Positions 54,767-64,000 of a DNA stretch of 64,000 nucleotides are shown here, in pieces. Source of the DNA: Aedes albopictus (lineage: Eukaryota; Arthropoda; Insecta; Diptera; Culicidae); NCBI RefSeq assembly GCF_035046485.1, contig NC_085137.1, forward strand, positions 45,315,155 to 45,379,154. The letters run 5' to 3'. A program made the translations under genes and the position numbers. The notes beneath the pieces were generated by a model. It was not told the DNA's origin. It saw only the letters and a program-made list of their open reading frames with translations, and did no database searches. Within the stretch, counting starts at the first letter, position 1. Every line of letters starts with the position of its first letter.

Positions 54767-55901
54767 CACGTACCCGACCCCCGATAACTCATTTTCAAAA
54801 TGCTGGCAATTCATCAATTTTCATCCGTTTTTTTTAACTCGCCCTCAATCGATCATAAATTGGTGCTAGTTTATTATACACAAGTGGCCATGCAATATAC
54901 GGAACCATTCCGGAGATATTCCGGATTGTACTGGGGTTAGGAGGTGGGGGAGGCGTCTGTTTTGCCAAATGGCTAAAAGTGAATATTTTATGTGTTATTG
55001 TGTTATTGTGGGGTCTCCGCGGAACCTGTTCCAGGTGTTCCGGAGCAGCCAAATCAGCTGATACATAGTTCAGTAATTTTTTTCTGTCTCATTCTCTCGA
55101 AATCGTGAAATTGTTACGTCGCACGGTATGTTTTGTCCAGAAATGTCCCCGATGACACCCTCGTGGAACCTGTGCTAGATGTTACGGGGTGGCCATACTA
55201 GTTGATGCAGACTTCAGTCTATAGTTTCTGACTCAATCATTCGATATCATGAAGATTGATATGTCGCACGGCATGTTTAGGTTGAAATCCAGAAGTGTCC
55301 CCAATGAGGCCCCGTGGAACCTGTCACAGGGATCCGAATGGGTCAACTTAGGCCGTCACAAATATTTATTTTAATTTTTGTCTCACAACTATTGGGTGGT
55401 CGAGGGGGGAGGGATGAAAATAATAAATAAATCATTTAATTTGGAAATATTTAAAACTCATCGGTTTTGTTTAAGAGTTTTTTTTAGTAAGACGAGATAT
55501 TTTGATAAATAATTTTCATCTGCCCCCTCTAAAATCAAAATCCAGCCAAAAAAATTAAAAGGGGGGGGGGGTGGGTGGTGTGCTTAGACAAAAAGTCAAC
55601 ATGAAAGCCTTATTCAAATCTGGTTATCGCAGTTGTGCTTGACTGTTCGCAAAAAAAAAACTTTCGCTGAAAATCAATTGTTCAAACACAATAACAAACG
55701 AAATAATCACTTTAGTTATTTTGGCAACCACCAGCACAATCCGGATATTCCCGAAATGGTTTCGGATATTGCATGGCCACTGAAGTAAAATAAACTTGTG
55801 CCAATTTATGATTGATTAAGGGCGACTTTAAAAAATCGAATGTAAATTGACGAAATGCCAGCATTTGGAAAATGAGTTTTCGGGGGTCGGGTACGTGAAG
55901 G
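54767..55901. mobile_element. piggyBac-type element with ~150-bp inverted repeats, 1.1 kb
   Basis: Seen: TTAA at 54763-54766 and 55902-55905. Ends cacgtacccgacccccg (left) and cgggggtcgggtacgtgaagg (right, four bases longer). Arms run inward through attttcaaaatgctggcaat, gatcataaattgg and gcaatat-cggaa blocks. The middle holds two diverged ~130-bp direct repeats (cgcacggtatgttttg...gtggaacctgt at ~55120-55170; cgcacggcatgtttag... at ~55265-55325). No transposase. Confidence 0.75.
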
Positions 55902-56049
55902 TTAATTTTATGACTGTATTTATGTATTAATGTTCTTAAAAAGATTTAAGTAAAATCATTGGGCCTTGTATATTGCCTGTTGAAATTACAGAAAAGCACG
56001 CTTATCAAAACAGCTAATACGAAAAAACCCTACATAAATAATTGGAAAA

Positions 56050-56816
56050 AAAACCCAGGAACCGAAATTTTTGATAAATAAAGGATTCCCTGAAAAAAAT
56101 CTACAAAATAATCCTTGATAAATCCCTGTAGAAATTTCTTAAATAATCATTGGAGGTATGTCCCTAAAGAACCCTTAAAAGAATCCCCTCTATTAGAATC
56201 CTATAGAGAATCACTGAAGGAATTCGTTGAGAACTCCCTGGAAGAATCTTTACATGAATCTTTTGAGCAGTCCCTTGAGAAATCCTTTAAGAAACCCCTA
56301 GATGATATCCAGGTAAATCATTGGAGCATCTCGATTCCTAGAGGAATTCTAGCTGAAATTCATCGAAAAATTTTCGGAGGAAGAATGCCCGGAGAAATTC
56401 CGGGAAAAGTCTCCAAAGAAGTTTCTAGTAGGATCCCTGGTGAAATTCTTGGTGTAATTCATGGAGCAATCCCAGAAGCAATTTCTGGAAGAATCAGAAA
56501 AAGAATCCATGAAGAACATCTCTTGAAGAATTCGTTAAGGAGTCCTTGAAAAAAAACCCTGGAGAAATTACGCGATCAATTCCTGAAAGTAACGTGCAGA
56601 AATTCCTGGAAGAATCTAAGTAGGAAAAGTTAGAGAAATACTAGTAGGAATTTCTGGAGGAATTATTCAAAATTTATGGAGAAATTTTTCAATGAATCCA
56701 CAGAAAAAAATCCTGAAGGAATCACAGAAGGAATTCCTTTAGGAATTCCTGTTGGAAGTTCCTCTAAGAATTCCTGCAGGAATTTCCTGAGTAGTACTCA
56801 ATAGCAGAAATCCTGG
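56050..56816. repeat. Degenerate 12-bp repeat array
   Basis: Same ggaattcctgaa-type units as at 19860-24300. The 144-codon frame at 56115-56549 is a property of the repeat, not a gene. The array is interrupted on the right by a TTAA-flanked MITE and resumes faintly at 59470-59560. Confidence 0.8.
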
Positions 56817-56820
56817 TTAA

Positions 56821-59438
56821 CCCTCGAGGAGTATTTTGTACAACACGATGGAAAAATTTTGCGTTTTGTACACAGCATTAGCGTGAAGCAGGCGCACAGT
56901 GGGATCATTCTGAAAAAAAAAGACGATCAAAACCTCTAAGAGCCATTAGATGACATTTTAGCACATAGGTGTCTTTGGAAGATATGTTCAGAAAAATCTT
57001 CTTTATTTTTATGCATATCCACTGTATGGTAAAACTGTAGGGTGAACCCGAGCAAAAAAATATTTTTTCAAAATAATTTATTAGAGGGTAGATGTCTTCA
57101 GCAAAGTTGTAGAACAAATAATTTCAAGTAACTTTGCTGAAGACACCATATAGCTTGGACTTCATTTTTAGTGAGAAAATATGAAAGTTTAAAAAACAAA
57201 CTCAAAATCAGTTTTTTGAACTTTTCCATGATTATATCGTAAAATTTCAACGTAATATGTTCTACAAGTTTGTAGGTACTACTGGAATACACTATCTTGC
57301 CGAAGACACCAACTCTGTAAAATTGAAAATTGCTCCAGTAAACAATTTTTTTTGAAATTTTTTCACTATTTTCACTATTGAATATTTTTTGAATAGGCAC
57401 TTTTTGGCAGCCGTGCTATCAAAATTTCAATGCTTCATCATGTCCAGAATAGACCAAAAGTGGCTTAACAATCGGGTTTGATAAGGCACCTTGATTTCTG
57501 ATGCTATTTTAATAGTCATTTTTCAAAGAAAATATTCACAAATTTCATACAAATCATTTAATACAAACTGAATACTCACGAAAACTTTTCAACATTAATA
57601 TTTGTTAATCAAAATAGTATTCTTGTTGAAAGAGTCTACATTTCTAACACTGTGGTTGACTTTACATTGAATACCCGACAAAAAATATCGCTTTTTTAAT
57701 TTTTAAATGAGTTAAAAACTCACTATTGAATATTTTTTGAGTAGGCACTTTTTGGCAGCCGTGCTGTCAAAATTTATATGGTTCATTATGTCCAGAATAG
57801 ACCAAAATTGACTTAACAATCGGATCTGATAAGGCACTTTGATATCTGAAGCTATTTTAATAGTAATTTTCAAAGAAAATATTCACAAATCTCATACAAC
57901 CTTTCGATATTTTTAGCTCATCCAAGTTGTAATTCTGAATAAAAAAAACAAGTTAAATAAATGTAGACTATTTCAACTGTTAGTGTCATTTTTTTTTAAC
58001 TACAAATTTTGAAAGAGGGAAAAGCCTCTTTGAGTGATTTCCTCATCTACGAAATCTTTCTCAAAAAGGCACAAAACTTTTTTATCTTTTCAAAAAATCG
58101 TTATAATATAAACTTAAAACTAAAGGCTCCTCCGGAAGAGTATCCATAATCGAGCCGTGATGTTGATGCGGATTTGTCAAGGGATGAACCAAGATAATAT
58201 GTCTACGACGAAGAAATTTTTCAAATCATGGACATGAAAACTGGAAAAAATAAATTTTAAAGAGTATCAAACAGCATAATCAATTTCAATAAAATATCTG
58301 TTAAGAATTTTCATCATGACGTAAGATTTACAACCTAGAATATCTCTAACAGATACTGGCTATTTCAATGTGATGTAACAATGTTTCACTCGTTTTAATT
58401 TATTTTTTTTTATTTTCAACACAAAACTTGTAGAGGCATTCATTATATTTTCGCCTTTTTAGTTTTTTAACCGAAGTTATAATGTTAACATAGCAAATGA
58501 AAAAAAAAATGTTATCATTGTTTCAGTTGATTGAATAATGTATGTATTTTAACATAAACAAATGCATTGGGAATTACAATAAAAAATAGATAAAACTCAT
58601 CTTAAAATTTAAAAAGCGATATTTTTTGTCGTATATACAATGTGAAGTCAATCACAGTGTTAGAAATGTTGACTATTTCAACAAGAATACTATTTGGATT
58701 AACAAATATTGATGTCGAAAAGTTTTCGTGAGTTTTCAGTTTGTATTAATTAATTTGTATGAAATTTGTGAATATTTTCCTTGAAAAATGACTATTAAAA
58801 TAGCATCAGAAAACAAAGTGCCTTATTAGACCCGATTGTTAAGTCACTTTTGGTCTATTCTGGACATGATAAACCATCGAAATTTTGATAGCACGGCTGC
58901 CAAAAAGTGCCTATTCAAAAAATATTCATAAGTGAAAATAGTGAAAAAAATTCAAAAAAATGGTTTACTGGAGCAATTTTCAATTTTACAGAGTTGGTGT
59001 CTTTAGCAAGATTTCAGTAGTATCTACAAACTTGTACAACATATCACGTTGAAATTTTACGATATAATCATGGAAAAGTTCAAAAAGCTGATTTTAAGGT
59101 TGTTTTTTAAACTTTCATATTTTCTCCCAAAAAATGAACTCCAAATTATATGGTGTGTTCAGCAAAGATACTTGAAATTACTTGTTCTACAATTTTGCTG
59201 AAGACATCTGCCCTCTAAAAAAATAATTTGAAAAAAAAATTGTTTTTGCTCGGGTTCACCCTACAGTTTTACCATACAGTGAATATGCATAAAAATAGAG
59301 ACGATATTTCTGAACACATCTTCCAAAGACACCTATATGCTAAAATGTCATCTAACGGCTCTTAGAGGTTTTGATCGTCTTTTTTCAGAATGATCCCACT
59401 GTGAGGCGGTGGTGACCAACTGCGCCAGTTCCAGAAGG
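56821..59438. mobile_element. TTAA-flanked MITE, copy C, split by a Transib-like element
   Basis: Seen: TTAA at 56817-56820 and 59439-59442; left part ccctcgaggagtattttgta...cattagcgtgaagc and right part gtgaccaactgcgccag...gaagg, together matching copies A (13483) and B (18696). The 2.5-kb insertion at 56895-59403 lies between them. Without it the MITE would be about 110 bp. Confidence 0.7.
56895..59403. mobile_element. Transib-like element with RSS-like CACAGTG ends and ~810-bp inverted repeats
   Basis: Seen: CACAGTGGGATCATTCTGA at 56895 and its complement ending at 59403; arms 56895-57711 and 58597-59403 are long and highly similar. AGGCG duplications at 56890-56894 and 59404-59408. Each end has ATCAAAACC 24 bp (left) or 21 bp (right) inside the heptamer. 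A ~190-bp block of the left arm (57365-57555) is repeated at 57722-57905. Known: Transib elements make 5-bp GC-rich duplications. No transposase frame, so non-autonomous. Its arms are unrelated to the 10347 and 29096 copies. Confidence 0.8.
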
Positions 59439-59442
59439 TTAA

Positions 59443-59745
59443 GAAACCGGAAAACATCCTTGAAAAATAAGATCCCCAGGAAGGAATTCCTGGGGAATCA
59501 TTGGTTAAACTTCCAAATAAATCACAGGAGGAAGTTAAGGAGAAATCTTTGTAGAACTCCTTCGAGTAACAAAGGAAGAATGTATGACAAAATCCGGTCT
59601 GTATTACATATATGCATTGTTGTAAAGATGGAAAATGGATAGTGAGAAGAGTGAAGCGTCTGTATGTCTGTGATAAAAACATCTAATGATCCAAAGCTTC
59701 AAAACGTTCGACCGAAAACACCCGCAAATTGGTTAGCTACAACCG
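59443..59745. other. Repeat remnant and 3' flank of the 59922 CSP gene
   Basis: Contains a short piece of the ggaattcct repeat (59470-59530); the 59409-59642 and 59362-59682 frames are not gene-like. Confidence 0.5.
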
Positions 59746-59751
59746 TTTATT
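59746..59751 (-). terminator. Polyadenylation signal of the 59922 CSP gene
   Basis: AATAAA on minus about 170 bp beyond the stop codon. Confidence 0.55.
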
Positions 59752-59921
59752 ATCACGAAATTCACTCTGCACAGCGGAGTCTACAGAACCATCACTGGGC
59801 GGTGGCGGCGGCGGCATATAATTTCAAAGAAAAACCAAAAGAAATTCCCCTAAGATCACAGCAGTTGGTCGACGTTCCATTGTTTCCATTCAGCTTGTAG
59901 AGATTTGAAGTGATTCATAAT

Positions 59922-60308
59922 TTACAGCTTGATTCCTTCCTTGTCGGCATCGGCGACGTACTTCTCGACGTACTTGTTGTCGGGGTCGTACTTGGCCTTC
60001 AGAGCCTTCCATTCCTCTGGCTTGTTCTCGGTCAGGAACTTGATGGTCTTGGTGCTGTCGGTCTGCTGCTTCTCGCTACACTTGGCGCAGTTGTTTTCCA
60101 AGGCATCGGGCAGGACGCGCTTCAGTTCGTTGACATCTGGAGTACAGGCACCGGTGTCCATAAGACAGGCATAGTAGTTCTTGAACAGGCGCTCGGACTT
60201 CAGGATCTCATCGATGTTGACGCTGTCGTACTTGGTGGTGTACTTGTCATCCTGGGGCTTGGCAGCAGCCAGGGCGAGCAGGGCCAGAGCAACGATGAAG
60301 AATTTCAT
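59922..60308 (-). CDS. Chemosensory protein (CSP / OS-D family), 128 aa
   Basis: Seen: signal peptide [16 protein letters not shown] (1-16), mature start [20 protein letters not shown], cysteines at 48, 55, 74 and 77 (C-x6-C-x18-C-x2-C), lysine-rich C-terminus ending DKEGIKL. It has the longest mature N-terminus of the five, and a V where the others have G after TPD/TPE. Start: ATG at 60308, context ccaaaATG, at the signal peptide; the frame continues upstream to 60398 only through the UTR intron. G/C-ending codons dominate, unlike the AT-rich flanks, suggesting high expression. Role by family: extracellular carrier of hydrophobic ligands. Confidence 0.95.
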   Translation of the reverse strand: MKFFIVALALLALAAAKPQDDKYTTKYDSVNIDEILKSERLFKNYYACLMDTGACTPDVNELKRVLPDALENNCAKCSEKQQTDSTKTIKFLTENKPEEWKALKAKYDPDNKYVEKYVADADKEGIKL

Positions 60309-60323
60309 TTTGGAAGATTTGAA

Positions 60324-60410
60324 CTGTAAGGATAAGTAGGATGTTAGTTCAGTTGAACTTTGAAGTTGATTCTTGTCTCTGCTTGAAGCTGGACTCACCT
60401 TGGTTCTTAC
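60324..60410 (-). other. 5' UTR intron (87 bp) of the 59922 CSP gene
   Basis: On minus, the donor cacagcg/gtaaga corresponds in sequence and position to cacagtg/gtaagt of the 26681 gene, and the acceptor is atccttacag/ttcaaatc, 15 bases before the ATG. An alternative donor aaccaag/gtgagt lies 12 bp downstream. Confidence 0.7.
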
Positions 60411-60455
60411 CGCTGTGCAGATTTGAACTATACTCTTTTCGGCTCCCCAACCAGC

Positions 60456-60463
60456 TATATATA
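60456..60463 (-). promoter_or_regulatory. TATA box of the 59922 CSP gene
   Basis: TATATATA-type motif on minus about 45 bp upstream of the UTR donor site. Confidence 0.6.
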
Positions 60464-60469
60464 CTGGCG

Positions 60470-62000
60470 AAATTTCTTCTTGTCTATCCTGTGGGATCTT
60501 CTTTCGTGAAGTCGATGCTCAACCAATCCAGTTGTCTATCACAAAACAATTTTCCCCACAATGGAATCTTCTCGAGAGTTGGGGCTAATCCCTCTACGGA
60601 GCGAGAGTGTGGGCCACCAGGAAATTTCAGACCATCCATCATCGCCGATTCCAATTGCGTTCATAGACGAGGGTGAACCGTAAACACAACTTCGACGCGT
60701 CTGTAGCCTCTTTCCCTCCCAGCACCACCAGCTCCATCCACATGAGTGAGCAACATTTCAAATCACGATTTTTAATTTGACAGGCCGTCGTGGCTCATGC
60801 GAAATTTGAACTGGTGATGGAGGCTGGTGATGGCGTTGAGGGGAGATGACTTCGGTGGGTGTGTACTGCCAAAATCTAGCCGTCTAGTGCTGCGCGGAGT
60901 AGAACTTATTGCTTCTTCTTGCTATCTGATTGACCGGTGTGGGGTAGTGCGTCGGCCGCCGCGCCGGTTCGGTTCGGTACATGAACATCAAGATCAAGGC
61001 AGATTGGCAAATTTTGAAAAGCTGCCAGACTTCTTTCTCCGCAGCAGGATTACTTGCTGCCATTAAGCGGATAAGTGGAACGGACAGACGCGGGTTCATG
61101 TTACTTTTTGGGGATTGCAGCAACCGGCAAGCCAGCCAGCGTCAGCCGCCGCACGCCGGACCAGTTGTACTCCCTGCACGTGTTTGACCCCTCCAAATGT
61201 TTTGGAAACTGGTTTTGGAAATCCCCCGCACCAAATGGATTCTAATGCGAAAAAGTGTAGCAAACTGTGCGATGCTCGCATATCGTAATTGGGGGTTGGT
61301 TTAACGATTAATTTCTAATTTCAGAATATCCTAATGTTAATTGCAGTAGAGCAGAAGCGTAATCGAACAAAACTGACGTCAGCACAACATTTTGCGATTG
61401 ATCGTCTATTTTGTAAACATTGTAGCATATGGAAAAGTACATGGGAGGATAATTGAATAATGGATATGAAATTGGCTAGTTGTCTGTGGAGTAAAACACA
61501 CGGATCTTCATCTATGGCATCGTAAACAAATTCATCGAAATCCCTTTCCGTTTCGGCCCACGCTTTACCCTATGGAAAGAACTGGAAGCTTATTGCGTTC
61601 GAGGCGCATTAGTCGATCATGCTGTCGGATGGAAATGACGTGCGTACCCTAGCGTTGTGCGTAATGATGTAGGTTAATAAGGCTGGAGATTCAATTTTGA
61701 CCTTGTGGGAGAAAAAAAAAATAAATAAACGTTCGGTAATTTGCGTATCATATGTTTCTTGCCATAATAATATTATTGTTTTTTTTCTATCGGGGAAAGT
61801 ATGGAGAGAAGTAAGTTCGGTGACTCATATAGGTAGTATACGATGATGGGGTGTTTTTGTTATTGTTGAATATTTGTGCATGTAGGGGGCAATAATGGCT
61901 TCGTCGGTTCAGTTTTCATCGTGGCCTAGTTCTTAGCACTGGTGTTTGGTGTCTTTTCATACAAAATATAGAGTACGGCAAATTCAATTGTTAATGTTTC
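60470..62000. other. Upstream region of the 59922 CSP gene, no gene called
   Basis: 60470-61250 is less AT-rich than most of the window and may contain regulatory DNA or an unrecognised exon. Frames at 60827-61187 have no recognisable domain. 61250-62000 is AT-rich with no transposon ends. Confidence 0.4.
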
Positions 62001-62215
62001 CTTCTTCTTCTTCTTGGCGTCACGTCCTTGACAGGGGCAAAGTCTGCTTCTCAGCTTCCACATAGACCTGTGCGCCGACTTTATTTTGCTCGGCGGCGGC
62101 GTGAGGGTCAATTTTGGCCGGCGGCGGCGGCGTCATCGGCGTCACGCCGGTGGCGGCAGCTTTCGGCGGCGGCGGCGGCGGCGTGAATCGGCGTGACCAA
62201 AATTTGACCATATTG
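62001..62215 (-). repeat. Dispersed repeat with (GAA)n tail and CGG-rich body
   Basis: Seen on minus: a CGG/GCC-rich block (62095-62185), gcgcacaggtctatgtggaa, gctgagaagcagactttgcc and a gaagaagaagaagga tail (62003-62017). The tail segment parallels the 3' end of the SINE at 7640-7915; the CGG block parallels 1190-1350. Confidence 0.55.
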
Positions 62216-62504
62216 TCAACATTGAATTTGTCAAAGAATTTGTCATTACACTCTAGAATTTGAAGTCTGAGCTTTTTCATTCATGACCATTGATGACATT
62301 ACGTTTGAATGAATACCCTTTTTTATTTCTGTTCAGGTCCGTCATTACTCGTATTTTAAGTGTATTCTGTAGTGTATATGTTGCATTACTCTATTGGAAA
62401 TGAAGAGCAATAATGTATCGATTATGTTACAGTTTTTGTTTTGTTTTCTTTGAGCCTTCAGAAGCTATTAATTTTTTTAGTAAAGTTGCATTATTTACAC
62501 TTAG

Positions 62505-62758
62505 GAATTCCCGAATAATTACAGACTGAAGGAGGAGCCTTGAAGAAACTCCCGGTGGAAGAATCCCCGAATCCTTGAAAAAAAAAACTCTGGACTAATC
62601 TCTGCAGGAATTGCCGTATGACATCCCAGGAATTTCTGGTGATTCATGAATCTCTCTTTGAGCGATCCCTGCAGCAACTTATAAAGAAATCCCGGATAGG
62701 AATTTTCGAAAAATTTCAGAAAGAAATCCAGGAAGAATACCAAAAGAAATTCCAAAAG
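62505..62758. repeat. Degenerate 12-bp repeat array, left of a MITE
   Basis: ggaattcc-type units interrupted by the inverted-repeat element at 62761-63678 and resuming at about 63690. Confidence 0.7.
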
Positions 62759-62760
62759 TA

Positions 62761-63678
62761 CAGGGGGTGGCCAAAATGTTTGGGATAGGCAACTTTTTTT
62801 TCTCTCACAAAAAAGCACAACATACTGTAACTTTTAATAGAGTGCATAAACAATTCTCAAATTTTGACTGTTTGTCAACTTATTTTATGTGCATCACTGG
62901 TACAAATTTGGGCTCGATTAGTTAATCTTTCGCGAAGCTAGAACCGTTCTCGTAAAACACTATTTTTTAGACTACCAATTTTTGAACTGTCATATCTCCG
63001 AAACCAGTGAACCGAATCTAATAAAATTTTGGACGTTTATCAACAATATATTGATATTTCATACGACATTATAAAATGTAATATTATCTCATGACGAATA
63101 AAGTTATACCGGTTCACATTTTCACCCATATAGAGGAAAATAGTTTAAATTTACAATACCACACAAATATTACTAAATGTGTTCTTCCTTTAATCCAAAT
63201 AGGCTCTAATATATCTAATTAGAGGTATCTTGAGAACAGAAATAAAATTTCTTTGGATATCGAAACTGAAATTTAATGACATTGATGTAAAAAAATATAT
63301 TTTTCGAGAAAAATCCAAAAAGTGTCAATCCATGATAACTTTTTTAAATGTTTAAAAAGCACCTTTGCTTTAATAACTTGTGAAGCACTAATATATTATT
63401 GATAAACGTTTCAAATTTCATTCAAATCTGTTCACTAGTTTCTGAGATATGGCAGTTTAAAAATAAGCTCTCTGAAAAAAAAATAACGAAAACGGTTCTA
63501 GCTTCAGCAAAGATTATCCAATCGAGCTCAAATTTGTACCAATGATGCACATATAATAGGTTGACATGCAGTCAAAATTTGAGAATGTTTGATGAGCTCT
63601 ATGAAAAGTAACAGCGAATTGAACTTTTTTGTGAGAGAAAATAAAGTTACCTATCCCAAACATTTTGGCCATCTCCTT
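62761..63678. mobile_element. 918-bp foldback element, Tc1/mariner-like
   Basis: Seen: cagggggtggccaaaatgtt after TA (62759-62760) and a right end aaacattttggccatctcct before TA-like sequence. Arms of about 350 bp pair through gaaccgttctcg/cgaaaacggttc, gtacaaatttg/caaatttgtac and tatattgata or tattgataaacgtt blocks, leaving a ~210-bp centre. No transposase. It is inserted in the 12-bp repeat array. Confidence 0.75.
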
Positions 63679-63689
63679 ATATCCCAAAT

Positions 63690-64000
63690 GAATTCAAGCA
63701 GGCAACCCAAGATAATTAAAGCAAGAATCTCCAAAGGAATTCCCGGAAGAATCTCCGAAGGAATTCCAGTGGGAATTTCTAAAGGAATTCGAGAACGAAC
63801 CCTCTAAGGATTTCTAGGAGGAATCAACGAAAAATATCCAGGAAGAATCCAAAAGAAATTTAAGCAGGCTCTCGCAAATATTTTTCAGCAGCAATTCACA
63901 AAAGAATTCCAGTGGGAATTTTCAAAGCAATTTGAAAAAAAAAAATCCCAAAAAGGATCTGGGAGGAATCAACGAAAAATACCCAGGAGGAATCTCTGGA
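63690..64000. repeat. Degenerate 12-bp repeat array, right edge
   Basis: Clear ggaattcccggaagaatc-type units run to the window end; the short frame 63589-63807 overlaps it by chance. Confidence 0.8.

Noticed and set aside
56914..56922. 12-bp-spacer RSS nonamer (A-run) at the left end of the CACAGTG element
   Set aside because: The run is a poly-A whose length differs between the two arms (about nine versus six), so it is not a conserved motif; the ATCAAAACC site is the better candidate.

Overview
The window looks like euchromatic DNA of a culicine mosquito, most probably Aedes. This is inferred from five mosquito-type chemosensory protein (CSP/OS-D) genes, a degenerate ggaattcc-tga repeat of the kind familiar from Aedes, tRNA-derived SINEs, Jockey-type and other non-LTR retrotransposons, and dense short inverted-repeat DNA elements. 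There is no bacterial, plasmid or CRISPR content. The only convincing host genes are the five CSP genes: 9437-9820 (+), 26681-27058 (-), 46427-46801 (-), 47182-47559 (+) and 59922-60308 (-). Each encodes a secreted protein of 124-128 residues with the C-x6-C-x18-C-x2-C signature, a TATA box and a nearby AATAAA. Three (9.4, 26.7 and 59.9 kb) have a probable short intron in the 5' UTR just before the ATG. The central head-to-head pair (46.4/47.2 kb) has none, shares a ~380-bp intergenic promoter, and encodes the same mature protein.

Most of the remaining sequence is mobile or repetitive DNA. 1-1060 is degenerate 12-bp repeat. 1494-7610 holds a mariner-type element, a hairpin element and a non-LTR relic split by a 3.8-kb composite insertion that carries further short elements and two Helitrons. 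10347-13393 and 29096-31671 are two copies of a long-inverted-repeat element starting CACGGTG with 5-bp GC-rich target duplications. 56895-59403 is a different element of the same type starting CACAGTG, also with a 5-bp duplication. These termini resemble Transib transposons and the V(D)J recombination signal heptamer. 13847-16850 (-) is a broken non-LTR element. 19860-24300 is a large ggaattcc-tga repeat array. 31700-39918 is a nearly complete Jockey-type retrotransposon split by three DNA elements, two of which have exact or near-exact empty sites. 40960-43650 and 51055-52790 are further nests of insertions.

CSP proteins are small soluble helical carriers of hydrophobic ligands in sensillar lymph, cuticle and other tissues. 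The five genes form a tandem-duplicated family cluster spread over 51 kb by transposon insertion. I could not run alignments: identities come from reading by eye, element family names are inferred from termini, target-site duplications and recognisable protein motifs, and species is inferred.
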